A stretch of DNA of 64,000 nucleotides from Candidatus Altimarinota bacterium (GTDB taxonomy: Bacteria; Patescibacteriota; Gracilibacteria; UBA4473): positions 152,936-216,935 of the forward strand of contig JAHDHX010000002.1 of assembly GCA_020631075.1 (NCBI GenBank), in the 5' to 3' direction. The position numbers were made by a program, and so were the translations under genes. This document shows, in pieces, positions 8,312-18,000 of the stretch. The notes below the pieces were generated by a model. That model was not told where the DNA came from. It was given only the letters and a program-made list of their open reading frames with translations, and did not search any database. Each line of letters starts with the position of its first letter. Within the stretch, counting starts at the first letter, position 1.

Positions 8312-9811
8312 CTAAAGAGTGAGGAGGCTGTCGGTGCTGCCGGGGGCGCTGCACCCGCGGCCGTGGTGCTCGACCCAGTCGAGGTAGTCGGGGGTGACCT
8401 CGGGGGTGACGTAGCCGCCGTCAAAGCAGCCAGTGCAGAAATTGCGGATGTCGGGGTTGCCTGCCTGGGCGGCGGCGATGAGGTCGGGGACGGTCTGGTA
8501 GAAAAGGGCGTCGACGCCGAGGACTTCGGCGATCTGCTCGGTGGTGAGGCCGTGGGCGACGAGCTCGCGCCGAGTGGGGATGTCGACTCCGTAGACGTCG
8601 GGGAAGCGGACGGCGGGTGCGCCGCTGGCGACGAAGACTTTTTGGGCGCCTGCGTCGCGGCACATCTGGACGATGGCTTTCATGGTGTTGCCGCGTACGA
8701 TGGAGTCGTCGACGAGTAAGATGTTTTTGTCTTTGATCTCGAGCTCGACGGGGTTGAGCTTTTGGCGGATGGATTTCTTGCGTTTGGTTTGGTCGGGCAT
8801 GATGAATGTGCGGCCGACGTAGCGGTTTTTGATCAAGCCTTCGCGGTAGGTAAGCGAAAGGTCTTGGGCGAGCTGCATAGCGACGGGGCGTGAGCTGTCG
8901 GGCACGGGGATGACGACGTCAATCGGGAGATCGGCGGCGGCGACCTGCTGGGCGAGGGCGGAGCCCATGCGGAGTTGGGTCTTATAGACTGAGATGCCGT
9001 TGAGCATGGAGTCAGGCCGGGCGAGGTAGACGTACTCAAAGATGCAGGGCTCAAGCGAACCTTCTGCGCACTGGTGGCTGTGGAGCTGGCCGTCGTGGTC
9101 GATGAGGATGGCCTCACCTGGGGCAACATCACGCAGGAGGGTGAAGCCGAGGGCTTTGAGGGCGACGTCTTCGGAGGCGAAGCAATATTCGTCGCCTTTG
9201 ACTGTCTTGCGGTGCCCGAGCACGAGGGGGCGGATGCCTTTGGGGTCGCGGAAGGCGAAGAGGCCGAGGTCGTCTATAAGTGTGATGACGCTGTAGGCAC
9301 CTGTGACGTGCTGCATGAGCTGCTCGGTCGCGGTGAACACCGCTGTGCGGAGAGTGTCGGTGGTGCGGTCGCGACCTTTGACCTGGGTGTAGAGCTCGTC
9401 GGCGAAGACATTGAGCAGGAGCTCGGTGTCGGAGTCTGTCTGCAGGTAGCGGTGGTAGTGGGTGTCGAGGAGGTTTTTGAGCTCGCGGGTGTTGGTCAGG
9501 TTGCCATTATGGATGAGGTAGATGCCGAGGGGGGCATTGACAAAAAATGGCTGGGCTTCGAGTGCGTCGGCGGTGCCGGCCGTCGGGTAGCGGACATGGC
9601 CGAGGCCGACTGACCCCGGAAGTGTGGCGATGGTGCTGGGGGTGAAGACGTCACGCACGAGGCCGTTGGCTTTGTGTGCGTGGAACTTGCGCCCGTCGAA
9701 GGTGACCATGCCCGCGGCGTCTTGCCCACGGTGCTGGAGCATTAAAAGACCGTCGTAGAGGTCATAACACGCGGGAGCTGACCGCAGACTCAGGCCGATG
9801 ATGCCGCACAT
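8312..9811 (-). CDS. purF: Amidophosphoribosyltransferase
   Basis: Catalyses the first committed step of purine synthesis, transferring ammonia from glutamine to PRPP. It starts MCGIIGLS, so Cys2 is the glutaminase nucleophile without a propeptide. The glutaminase domain shows MLQHRGQDAAGM, GLGHVRYPTAG and IHNGNLTN; the phosphoribosyltransferase domain shows the PRPP loop ILLVDDSIVRGNTMK (about residue 365) and ends with the FCTGCFDGGYVTPEV region. 499 aa, a full-length enzyme. No other purine gene is in the window. Start at the ATG at 9811; the leader is C-rich (ctcctaagcctcctcccc) without a Shine-Dalgarno sequence. Confidence 0.93.
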   Translation of the reverse strand: MCGIIGLSLRSAPACYDLYDGLLMLQHRGQDAAGMVTFDGRKFHAHKANGLVRDVFTPSTIATLPGSVGLGHVRYPTAGTADALEAQPFFVNAPLGIYLIHNGNLTNTRELKNLLDTHYHRYLQTDSDTELLLNVFADELYTQVKGRDRTTDTLRTAVFTATEQLMQHVTGAYSVITLIDDLGLFAFRDPKGIRPLVLGHRKTVKGDEYCFASEDVALKALGFTLLRDVAPGEAILIDHDGQLHSHQCAEGSLEPCIFEYVYLARPDSMLNGISVYKTQLRMGSALAQQVAAADLPIDVVIPVPDSSRPVAMQLAQDLSLTYREGLIKNRYVGRTFIMPDQTKRKKSIRQKLNPVELEIKDKNILLVDDSIVRGNTMKAIVQMCRDAGAQKVFVASGAPAVRFPDVYGVDIPTRRELVAHGLTTEQIAEVLGVDALFYQTVPDLIAAAQAGNPDIRNFCTGCFDGGYVTPEVTPDYLDWVEHHGRGCSAPGSTDSLLTL

Positions 9812-9886
9812 GGGGAGGAGGCTTAGGAGGGGGCCTTATAATAATGAAATCGGGGCGGAGGCCAAGACAGGCTGGGAGAATTCGGG

Positions 9887-9892
9887 TATAAT
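9887..9892 (+). promoter_or_regulatory. Consensus -10 giving a leaderless mRNA
   Basis: TATAAT ends 6 nt before the ATG at 9899. With the usual 6-8 nt from -10 to the start of transcription, the mRNA would begin at the start codon itself. Confidence 0.6.
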
Positions 9893-9898
9893 CGGGTG

Positions 9899-10435
9899 AT
9901 GAATTACTTTACGCTGGAGCTGGTGGGGTTGCTGGTGGTGCTCTTTGTGCTGAGTGGGGTGGCGTGGGCGGGTGTGCGCGGGGGTGCACCGTGGGTGCCG
10001 ACCTCACGCAAGGGGGTGGAAAAAGCCCTGCAGCTGGCACGGCTGCAAGCGGGAGAGACGGTGTATGACGTGGGGTGTGGGGATGGGCGCACCATGTGGG
10101 CGGCGCACCGCGCGGGGGCGGGGCGGGTGGTGGGGATAGAGCTGGCGCTGCCGCTGTGGGGACTGTGCCAGCTGCGCCGTGTGCTGGGGCGGTATGCCAA
10201 CACGGAGGTGCGCTGGGGCAATGCGTTTGCGCAGGGGGACTATGCAGAGGCGGACGTGCTGTTTGTATTCCTGATGACGGAGCCAATGCAAGAGTTTGAG
10301 CGGGTGGTGTGGCCGCAGCTGAAAACAGGGACGCGGGTGGTTTCCCATGCCTTCACCATGCCGAATGTGCCCGTGCGTGAGACGGTGCCGTTTGTGAAGT
10401 GGGGGCACGCGCCGTTGTACTTGTATGTGAAGTAG
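9899..10435 (+). CDS. Membrane-anchored class I SAM-dependent methyltransferase
   Basis: 178 aa. An N-terminal hydrophobic helix (about residues 5-25) is followed by a Rossmann-type methyltransferase core: motif I is VYDVGCGDGRT (about residue 58), the acidic end of strand 2 is VVGIELA, and a motif IV-like DVLFVFLMTEPMQEF follows. The core is short, so it probably acts on a small or membrane-linked substrate; the substrate cannot be read from the sequence. Similar TM-anchored short methyltransferases are frequent in CPR genomes (from memory). It diverges from purF and has its own near-consensus -10. Confidence 0.75.
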   Translation: MNYFTLELVGLLVVLFVLSGVAWAGVRGGAPWVPTSRKGVEKALQLARLQAGETVYDVGCGDGRTMWAAHRAGAGRVVGIELALPLWGLCQLRRVLGRYANTEVRWGNAFAQGDYAEADVLFVFLMTEPMQEFERVVWPQLKTGTRVVSHAFTMPNVPVRETVPFVKWGHAPLYLYVK

Positions 10436-10450
10436 ATTATTTTATTAATT

Positions 10451-11050
10451 TCAGTGATTTTGAATGTAATCAAGGATGTTTTGAGCTCTCTGTGAATGGA
10501 TAGTATTAGTTGACTTGGATATTTTCCTGACCTTATTCATGAATTTATTATCTTGTATATTTAAAGCAATGCGGTCATAATATCTCCATGACTTATGATT
10601 TAAGGAATTAATTCGTTTTAAGATTACATCTTGGAGCCTTTTTTTTTGTTTTTTAGATAAATGTTGAGGGTATCGGGCAAAGGCTTTAGCAATTTTTTTC
10701 AATAGATATCCTGATCTAAAGCAATATGGATCAGCTTCAAGCCAGCATATCCCAGCCTCAATAGCTACTTTATCTCCTTTTCTTATGCGCAGAACACCTT
10801 CGTTTTCAAATTCGTATAAGTCTCTATAAATACCGTGGTAAACATCAAGTAATTTAGTTCTGTGGTATGAATGTTTTTGATCATGAATATCCCATAGCAA
10901 ATTTAGACTTTCCTTTATTGCATTTAATTCTAGTGATCTTTTTTTAATAAATAAGCAAGAGTATTTTTGATATCCGTCTTCGGTTGTGTTTTCATTTAAT
11001 TGAGACTTATTGCTTAAGTGATTTATTATTGATTTTATTTTTTTTATCAT
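10451..11050 (-). CDS. Unrecognised AT-rich gene, 199 aa
   Basis: A basic, mostly helical 199-aa protein that I cannot assign. It has many Lys, Asn and Ile residues, no signal peptide and no TM segment. Patterns such as WLEADPYCFRSGYLLKKIAKAFARYP could be a small alpha-helical repeat domain. The gene and its flanks (10436-11165) are AT-rich against GC-rich neighbours and its codon use differs from them, which fits recent acquisition. It ends in TGA. It lies between the methyltransferase and the VirB4-like gene and faces away from both transcripts. Confidence 0.6.
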   Translation of the reverse strand: MIKKIKSIINHLSNKSQLNENTTEDGYQKYSCLFIKKRSLELNAIKESLNLLWDIHDQKHSYHRTKLLDVYHGIYRDLYEFENEGVLRIRKGDKVAIEAGICWLEADPYCFRSGYLLKKIAKAFARYPQHLSKKQKKRLQDVILKRINSLNHKSWRYYDRIALNIQDNKFMNKVRKISKSTNTIHSQRAQNILDYIQNH

Positions 11051-11136
11051 TTTTTAGAAATATTGATAATTTTCTATACTTATTTTACTTCTGATAAGAT
11101 TTTTGTATATTTTTTTAATTATTTTGTGCAATGATG

Positions 11137-11145
11137 TGGTATACT
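11137..11145 (+). promoter_or_regulatory. Extended -10 promoter TGGTATACT of the virB4-like gene
   Basis: TG-G-TATACT lies 28 nt before the ATG at 11174. The nine-base core is identical at the VirB6-like gene and the two-TM gene of the same locus, and differs by one base (TGGTATAAT) at the 1972-aa gene. Confidence 0.65.
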
Positions 11146-11173
11146 ATTTAGATAGAAACTAGAAAAAAAGACT

Positions 11174-13693
11174 ATGGCAGACCACACCGTCGGGAGTGAG
11201 CAGGAAGATGCGCCGCTGGGCCCTGTGCCAGCGGTGCTGGCCAACCCGCCGCGAGCGGCTGTGTCAGACGGTAGCCCGAGCTGGGATGTGAACCCACCAC
11301 GGCCCGTCGAAGACGACACCGACGACAGTGAAGAGGCCGTGGTGGCGAAGACACTGGGGGAAGAAGGCGCGCTAGACGACACGGTGGTGGCCGCACCAGT
11401 GGGAGAAAAACCGAGTGTGTGGAGCCGACTGTGGGGGAGCAAAAAGAAGCCAGAGACTGAGGCCAAGACAGCGAGCCATGAGACTGTCACGCACGTGGGG
11501 GCGGCGATGACTGACCCTGCGGTGGAGCAGGTGTTGGCGGAGGTGGAGCAAGAAAATGATGAAGCGGTGGGGATGCTGGCGGAGCCAACAGGTGGGCAGG
11601 GGGACGTGCGGCTGAGTGAGGCTCCGCAGGGGGAAGCGGCAGAAAAAAGTGAGGCGGAGCATGAAGCGGGGGCGCGGGTGAAGATAACCAATGGGGAGAC
11701 GCCTGGGTCGCCGCAGCACTCGATGCTGGAGCGGCTGAAGCACAAGTGGTCGGCCCATGTGGAGAAGAACAAGCAAAACGCCCAGAGCCGAGCGGCGGTC
11801 AAAAATGGCGTAGAGAAGCTGGCCGATGCAGCGCGGCCGACTGACCGACCGCTGACGGAAGAGGAGCAGATGCAGGCGTTTTTTTTGGATTTCGAGCCGA
11901 AGCGTGACCGTAAAAAACTGACCAAGGCGCTGCGCAAGAAGATCATCGAGGCGGAGAAGCTGTACCAACAGGGGACGATCTCGATCAAGGACCTGGTGGC
12001 GCCGACGTCGATGGAATGCAAGTCCTTCAAGACGACACTCAACGGGCAGTATGTGCAGAGCTTTTATGTGACGGCGTATCCGCGGTTTGTGGAGCCGAAC
12101 TGGCTGAGCTCGATCATCAACTATGATGCGACGATGGACATTTCGATGTTTGTGTACCCAACGGAAAGTGCGAAAATAATGCGGGTGCTGCAACGCCGCG
12201 TGCTGGAGATGGTCACAACGCGCAACATGCAGCGTCGGAAGGGGGCGATCGCTGACCCTGGGCTGGAAACGGCGCTGGAAGACGCGGAACGACTGCGGCG
12301 TGACTTGCAGAAAGGCACGGAACGGTACTTTCAGCTAGGGATGTATTGCACGGTGTATGCAGACACGGAGGAGAAACTGAAGTCGATCATGGAGCAGCTG
12401 AAGACGGTGCTCTCGGGCCAGATGGTGCTGACGCGCAATGCGGACTTCCGCACGGAGCGGGCGTTTAAGTCGACGCTGCCGCAGGCGACTGACCTGCTGT
12501 ATGAGGTGCGGAACATGAACACCAGTCCCCTCTCGACGACGTTTCCGTTTGTGTCGAGTTCGCTGACGTCTGACGAAGGGATTTTATACGGACTGAACCG
12601 TCACAATAATTCACTGATTATCTTTGATCGCTTCCAGCTGCAGAATGCAAACTCGGTTGTCTTTGCGGCTTCGGGGGCGGGGAAATCTTATGCGGTGAAG
12701 TTGGAAATATTGCGTTCGCTGATGACGGGGACGGACGTGATCGTGCTCGACCCTGAAAACGAGTACCAAAACCTGACCCGTGCGGTGGGGGGGACGTACA
12801 TTAACATCTCGCTGAACTCGGAGCAGCGGATCAACCCGTTTGACCTGTCGCTGCCGTATGACGCGGCTAATGCGAAGCCCGGTGACCTGTTGCGGGAAAA
12901 CATCATTAACTTGATCGGGCTGCTGAACATCATGCTGGGGAAGCTGACCCCGCTGGAGGAAGGACTAATGGATCGGGCGTTGTTTCAGACGTATAACCTC
13001 AAAGGGATCACTCCTGAAACGGTTGACCCGACGATGTACGCCATGCCGACGATGCTCGACTTGCAGAATGTGCTGACGAGTATGCAGGGGGGGCGTGACC
13101 TGGCGCTGCGGCTGGAGAAATTTACGCGGGGAACCTTTGCGGGGTTGTTTTCTAAAGACACGAATGTGAATCTGAGCTCGGGGTTGGTGACGTTTTCTAT
13201 TCGTGATCTGGAAGACCAGTTGCGGCCAGTGGCGATGTATATCTTGCTGAATTTCATCTGGTCGAAGGTGCGCTCGGACATGAAGCGGCGGATCCTGACG
13301 ATCGATGAGGCGTGGAACATCGTGCAACACGAGGACAGTGGCCGTTTCTTGCATAACCTCGTGAAGCGGGCGCGGAAGTATTACCTCGGGGTGACGACGA
13401 TCACCCAAGATGTGGAGGACTTCATGGAGAGCCCATGGGGCAAACCCGTGATCACCAATGCGGCGATGACGCTGCTGCTGCGGCAGGCGCCTTCGGCGAT
13501 GGACCGACTGGAAAAGGTCTTTAACCTGACCCAGGGGGAGCGGTACTTGCTGCTGAATGCGGGGCTGGGGCAGGGGCTTTTCTTTGCGGGGAGTCAGCAC
13601 GTGGCGGTGCAGGTGATCGCCAGCTATGGCGAAGACAAGCTGGTGACGACCAACCCGCAGGAGGTGCTGGAGCAGCGGCAGGCGGCGGCTTAG
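11174..13693 (+). CDS. virB4: VirB4/TraC-family ATPase
   Basis: 839 aa. Energises type IV secretion or conjugation machines at the inner membrane. Residues 1 to about 215 are acidic, low-complexity and probably disordered, an addition to the usual family layout. The VirB4 N-terminal domain follows, then the RecA-like motor with Walker A FAASGAGKSYAVKLE (about residue 500), VIVLDPENEYQNL, and Walker B RRILTIDEAWNIVQ (about 710) followed by VTTITQDVEDFMES with the Q-rich arm typical of VirB4. No VirD4 coupling protein or relaxase is in the window. Convergent with thioredoxin across a bidirectional terminator. Likely works with the VirB6-like protein at 33.2-35.6 kb. Confidence 0.9.
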   Translation: MADHTVGSEQEDAPLGPVPAVLANPPRAAVSDGSPSWDVNPPRPVEDDTDDSEEAVVAKTLGEEGALDDTVVAAPVGEKPSVWSRLWGSKKKPETEAKTASHETVTHVGAAMTDPAVEQVLAEVEQENDEAVGMLAEPTGGQGDVRLSEAPQGEAAEKSEAEHEAGARVKITNGETPGSPQHSMLERLKHKWSAHVEKNKQNAQSRAAVKNGVEKLADAARPTDRPLTEEEQMQAFFLDFEPKRDRKKLTKALRKKIIEAEKLYQQGTISIKDLVAPTSMECKSFKTTLNGQYVQSFYVTAYPRFVEPNWLSSIINYDATMDISMFVYPTESAKIMRVLQRRVLEMVTTRNMQRRKGAIADPGLETALEDAERLRRDLQKGTERYFQLGMYCTVYADTEEKLKSIMEQLKTVLSGQMVLTRNADFRTERAFKSTLPQATDLLYEVRNMNTSPLSTTFPFVSSSLTSDEGILYGLNRHNNSLIIFDRFQLQNANSVVFAASGAGKSYAVKLEILRSLMTGTDVIVLDPENEYQNLTRAVGGTYINISLNSEQRINPFDLSLPYDAANAKPGDLLRENIINLIGLLNIMLGKLTPLEEGLMDRALFQTYNLKGITPETVDPTMYAMPTMLDLQNVLTSMQGGRDLALRLEKFTRGTFAGLFSKDTNVNLSSGLVTFSIRDLEDQLRPVAMYILLNFIWSKVRSDMKRRILTIDEAWNIVQHEDSGRFLHNLVKRARKYYLGVTTITQDVEDFMESPWGKPVITNAAMTLLLRQAPSAMDRLEKVFNLTQGERYLLLNAGLGQGLFFAGSQHVAVQVIASYGEDKLVTTNPQEVLEQRQAAA

Positions 13694-13722
13694 AGGGAAA
13701 GGTTTCTGAAGAATTTTCCTAT

Positions 13723-13755
13723 AAAAAACCACTCTGGGGACAGAGTGGGTTTTTA
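13723..13755. terminator. Bidirectional rho-independent terminator
   Basis: ACCACTCTG pairs with CAGAGTGGG around a short loop; T-runs follow on both strands (five on +, six on -). It separates the convergent virB4-like and thioredoxin genes. Confidence 0.85.
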
Positions 13756-13774
13756 ATCAGAAACTTAGAATAAA

Positions 13775-14086
13775 CTAGGCGCTGAGCATCTCTACCAGTT
13801 TTTCTTTGGGCTGGGAGCCGACGGCTTCGCCGATCAGTTCGCCGTCTTTGAAAACTTTAAAAGCGGGGATGGACATGACGCCGAACTCTTGGGCGAGCTC
13901 TGGGTCGGTGTCGACATCAATCTTGACGATTTTTTGACCTTCGGTGAGGGTGGGGGTGAGCTCCTCCAGCAGGGGGAGCATGGCCTGACAGGGGCCACAC
14001 CACGGGGCGAAGAAGTCAACGAGGACGGTGCCTTTGAAGTCTTTTACTTCGGCCTGAAAGGTGTCTTTGGTCACGACGGTTGCCAT
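13775..14086 (-). CDS. trxA: Thioredoxin
   Basis: 103-aa cytoplasmic disulfide reductase. It contains the WCGPC active site (about residue 29) in FAPWCGPCQAMLPLLEEL, the cis-Pro segment SIPAFKVFKDG and the C-terminal helix PKEKLVEMLSA, all at normal spacing. Length is typical. Last gene of the leftward series beginning with the giant proteins, but with its own probable promoter (TAGAAT at 14121-14126). Start at the ATG at 14086, preceded by a pyrimidine-rich leader (ttttcactctttccc). Confidence 0.95.
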   Translation of the reverse strand: MATVVTKDTFQAEVKDFKGTVLVDFFAPWCGPCQAMLPLLEELTPTLTEGQKIVKIDVDTDPELAQEFGVMSIPAFKVFKDGELIGEAVGSQPKEKLVEMLSA

Positions 14087-14120
14087 GGGAAAGAGTGAAA
14101 AATGGTAGATAAGTAGTACG

Positions 14121-14150
14121 ATTCTAGTTTACCCCACGTGGAGCGTGGGG
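14121..14150 (-). promoter_or_regulatory. Probable trxA promoter with adjacent hairpin
   Basis: TAGAAT (14121-14126, complement) is a good -10 for trxA with a leader of about 29 nt. Just upstream, CCCCACG (14132-14138) and CGTGGGG (14144-14150) form a 7-bp hairpin with a 5-nt loop overlapping the spacer; it could be an operator or a remnant terminator of the TPR gene, though it has no T-run. Confidence 0.35.
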
Positions 14151-14212
14151 GCGAGCAAAATGGTGGATTGTGGGTAGGCTGGACTACGGAGGGCTTTGAA
14201 ATTTTGGATTTT

Positions 14213-14833
14213 TTACTGCGAATACCGTTGTTCGAGCATTTTGAGGAAGGTGAGGCACTCTTTGGCCTGGGTGGAGGCGGGGTGGTGCTGGACGACGGAC
14301 TCGAAGGATTGTTTGGCGAGGGTGAACTGTTGGTCGTTCATGTAGCAGACGCCGAGGTCGCAAAGGATGTTTGGGTCGGTGTCGCTGAGCGTATGGGCGC
14401 GCTCCAGCACGGCGATGCCGCGGGCAGAACGGTGGGAATTATAAAGAGACCAGCCGAGGCAGCGGAGGATCTCGGGGTGGTTTGGGGTCAAGCTGTCGGC
14501 GGCGGTGAGGGAGGCGATGGAGCGAGACCACTGCTGGTGCAGGGAATACAAAAAACCCAGCAGATAGTGCGCGTTGGCGGAGCTGGGGTTGAGGGTGATG
14601 GCGTGGGTGAGGGCTTTGGTGGCGGCGTCGAGTTGCCGCAGGGAGAGGTAGCAGTCACCGAGCTCTTCGTAGGCCTCGAAACAGGTGGGGGTGTCGGTGA
14701 TGACGGAGTTGAGTAGCTGGATGGCGGTGTCGTAATCCCCCGTCAGTTTGGCGTCTTCGGCCTGGTCGAGGGTGCTGAGGACGAATTCGCTGTAGTGGGT
14801 CTGGGCGGGGGTGGAGATGGGTTCGGTGGTCAT
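14213..14833 (-). CDS. TPR-repeat protein, 206 aa
   Basis: About four to five tetratricopeptide repeats cover residues 20-195, with the TPR pattern of small, large and aromatic residues visible in EDAKLTGDYDTAIQLLNSVI, AYEELGDCYLSLRQLDAA, AHYLLGFLYSLHQQWSRSI and ILCDLGVCYMNDQQFTLA. TPRs make protein-protein scaffolds; no enzyme domain, signal peptide or TM helix is present, so a cytoplasmic adaptor role is likely. A possible -10 (TACAAT, complement of 14911-14916) lies about 80 nt upstream. It follows the 4005-aa gene in the same direction. Confidence 0.85.
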   Translation of the reverse strand: MTTEPISTPAQTHYSEFVLSTLDQAEDAKLTGDYDTAIQLLNSVITDTPTCFEAYEELGDCYLSLRQLDAATKALTHAITLNPSSANAHYLLGFLYSLHQQWSRSIASLTAADSLTPNHPEILRCLGWSLYNSHRSARGIAVLERAHTLSDTDPNILCDLGVCYMNDQQFTLAKQSFESVVQHHPASTQAKECLTFLKMLEQRYSQ

Positions 14834-15002
14834 GGGGTGGAGTTTGGGGGGGAGTTTTTTTTGGGGAATCCGCTGGCTTCTCTGGCTGAGGGATGTGGGG
14901 GTTGTATTTCATTGTACCCGAAAATGAAGGGGAAGTGAACCCTGAAGTGGGGGAAAATGAGACGTGAGCAAACGACCAGTCCCCTCCTCTGGGTGGTGGG
15001 TG

Positions 15003-18000
15003 CTATTGGCTCGGGTCTGTGACGGTGAGGGTGACGGTCTGCTGGGTGTGCTGGTCGAGGGTGTCGCGCAGGTGCAGGGTGAACTGGGTGCTGGTGCCAG
15101 TAGGCAGACCCGGGTGCTGGAAGTAGAGGGTGGAGTCGAAGGTGGTGGTGGGGTTGCCCAGTGATTCGCTGTCAGGGGGACGGGTGAAGGCGGGGTGGGC
15201 GGGGTCGAAGCTGGGGGTGTCTGAGTTGGCTGGTTTTTCAGGTGACTCGGGGCTCAATGGTGCGGTCAACTGGGCGGTGAGGGCGCGGAACAGTTGGCGG
15301 AAACTGAAAGCCCTGTCGGGGGTGTCAGTGGTGGTAGGCGCCAGAGCGAGGCTGTCGGGCAATGGGGTGGGGCGGGGCTGGCCGAAGCGGTCAAGCGATG
15401 GTTCTGTAGTGGAGGCGAAGTCGCGGTCGTTGGTGAAGTTGCCGTCGGCGTCAGTGTCGACGGTGGGGTCGAGGTCAAACCAGGCGTCTGCTAAGCCAGC
15501 GGTGGCGACCGAGGGGCGGGCGTCGATGACGAAGGGGGTGTCGGGGGGAAGCTGTCTGGCCGTGGGGTGGGCAAACTGGGCCGTGAGGGGTTGGTCAGTG
15601 GGGGTGGGGTAGGGGTCGTGCAAGAACTGGAACCGTGGGAAGCTGCTGACGGGGCCACGCTGGGCGGAGAGGGCGCCATACCACTTGGCGGGGGGCAGCA
15701 GGGCGAGGTGGCGGATGATGTCGGTGAGTTGGTCGAAGTGATAGAGAACGTAGGTCTGGTGCTGGTCGATCTGCACTTGGGTGCCGTCGAAGAGCTCGAT
15801 AACCACTTGGTCCCCTGCCCCGAGTGCGAAGGCGGTGCCGTGCGGCAGGGCGAGATTAGGCCTAGGGGGGATGGACTCAAACTGCTCGGGGGCGTCGAGG
15901 GCGATGTGGCTGACTTCCCCCTGGGTGACGCACAGTTCGGCGTCTTCGATGATGGTCTCTTCGCCTTGCTCGATGACGATGGTGAGGGTGTCGAAGGGTT
16001 GGTCCGGGCGCTGGGGCACGCGCACGGTGACTTCTGACCGTGGGGCGAGCCCCAGCAGGGTGTGGGTGCCTGAGAGGAAGGGTTTGGGGAGGTTTGGGTC
16101 AGCGCAAGCGGACGGTGACTGGGTGAGCAGGGGGTGCTCAGGCGGGGCGATGATCTCGGGCGTGCCTGTCAGTGAAACGAGGCGCGAGGTGAGGGGGCGG
16201 ATTTCATACAAACGGGGGGGGCGACGGACGAGGAAAGCCGTGCGGTCCCAGCGGTCGGAGCTGCGCACCGTGCCGCTGGTAGGGGTGTCGGTGGGGGTGT
16301 CACCCGTGAAAAAGTCGTAGAGCGGGGCGAGGAAGGGCCGGCTGGGTTGCTCGGGCGAAGGTGTCTGGCTGGTGGAGGGGGTGGCGGCCCATTCGTAGGA
16401 CATGTCGGGGCGGTCGGAGATGGTCCACTCGTAGTAGGCTGTCTGCGGGTCTAGCCTGTCAAGGCGGAGCTGGGCGCCGCGGCTGGTGGTGGTGAAGTCG
16501 AAGACTTGGGCGGGGGCAAACTGTGACGCGAAGCGGGCAAATGACCAAAATTCAGGTGAGTCGCTGGCGACGGCGTTGGGGCTGAGTGGCTCGGCACTGG
16601 GGGGGGCACCTGCCCGACCCGCGAGCAGGTCACCGTAGCGCTGGCCACCGCCGAGACGGGGGCCCCACTGGTCGGGGCAGGACTTCAGATAAAGGTCAGA
16701 CCCGATGAAGTGAAAGGTGGGCGTGTCGGCGTAGGGACACGGCTGGCTGGGGGGGGCGGCGCAGTCGTGCAGGCTTTGGTCGTAGTCAGGGTTGGCGGGG
16801 GTGGCCCCGAGCGACTGGCCGACCGCGGTGGGGAAGGACGTGAGTGGCTGGGCGAGGCCCGTGCAGGGGTCACACTGGGTGGTGCCAGCGGGCAAGAAGA
16901 CCTGTGACTCTGGGGTGGGGAGGGTGACTGACCCTGTGTCGAGGTCGATGCCGAGGCGGGCCATGGCGCGGTCAGAGAGTTCGCTGGGGGTGGAGGAAAC
17001 GTCGGTCAGACGCTCGGCGCCGAAGGCTTGGGCGGCTTCTAAGATCTCGGGGGGCATGGTGCTGGCGACCAGTTGGCTGATCTCGGGCGGGTGGGCGGCC
17101 AGCTGGTGCATTTCCTCGCCCCAGTGCTGCGGCGTGGTGAACTGGGCCAGCTGCGAAAGCAGGAGCTGGCTCTGGCCGAAATTAATGTCGCCCTGACGGA
17201 TGCGGTCGAGGCGAGAAGCAAAGTCAGTCGTGGCGGCGAGCACCTCCGCCGAGGGGGGGACATCGCCCCAGGCGGTCAGGGAAATGGTCTGGGTAGTGGG
17301 GCTGGCAGGCGTGTGGCTGAGGCGGGGGGTGTCGACGGGCAGGCAGTCAGGTGCGCCGCTGAGCGTGCTGAGGTTGGACAGGGTGGTGACGGAGCAATCC
17401 ATGGTGGATTGGACCTGGGTGACGGTCTGGTTGAGGGCTTCGAGGGAGGGGGCGAGGTCGTACTTTAGGGTGGTGACGAGGTCTTTTTTGGGGACTTTGG
17501 GGACGTCGAATTTCCACGCGGTGGGGCTCCAGTCGAGGGGGATCATGCTCGTGCGGTTGGTGATGGACTCAATGTGGGAGTTGAGGTCCCACTCGGGGAC
17601 GGGCATGATGCCCTTCAAGATGAAGCACACGAGCTGCAGGAGTGTCTCGAGGACGTCGATGATTTTTTCGAGGGGTTCGAGGAAATTGGGGATGTCGAAC
17701 GGGACGGGGGGGATGGTGGGCAGGCTGGGGAGGTCAACCGTGGGGAGGTCGAGGGTGCTGAAGTCGGGGACGCTGATGGCGGGCAGCTGCGGTGCGGAGG
17801 GCACGGTGGGAAAGCTGACGGCGGGCAGGACGGTGTCGAGGTCGAATGAGCTGGGGAGGCTGGGGGTCTGGGCCTGGGCGGTGGGCAGCAGGGGGTGGGC
17901 CGACTGGGCGACGGTGAGACGCAGGGGGTCGGTGTAGGACAGGAGGCGGCTGAGCTCGCTGACTTTCAGGGTGGGGAGGGGGACATTTTTGGGGAGGGTG

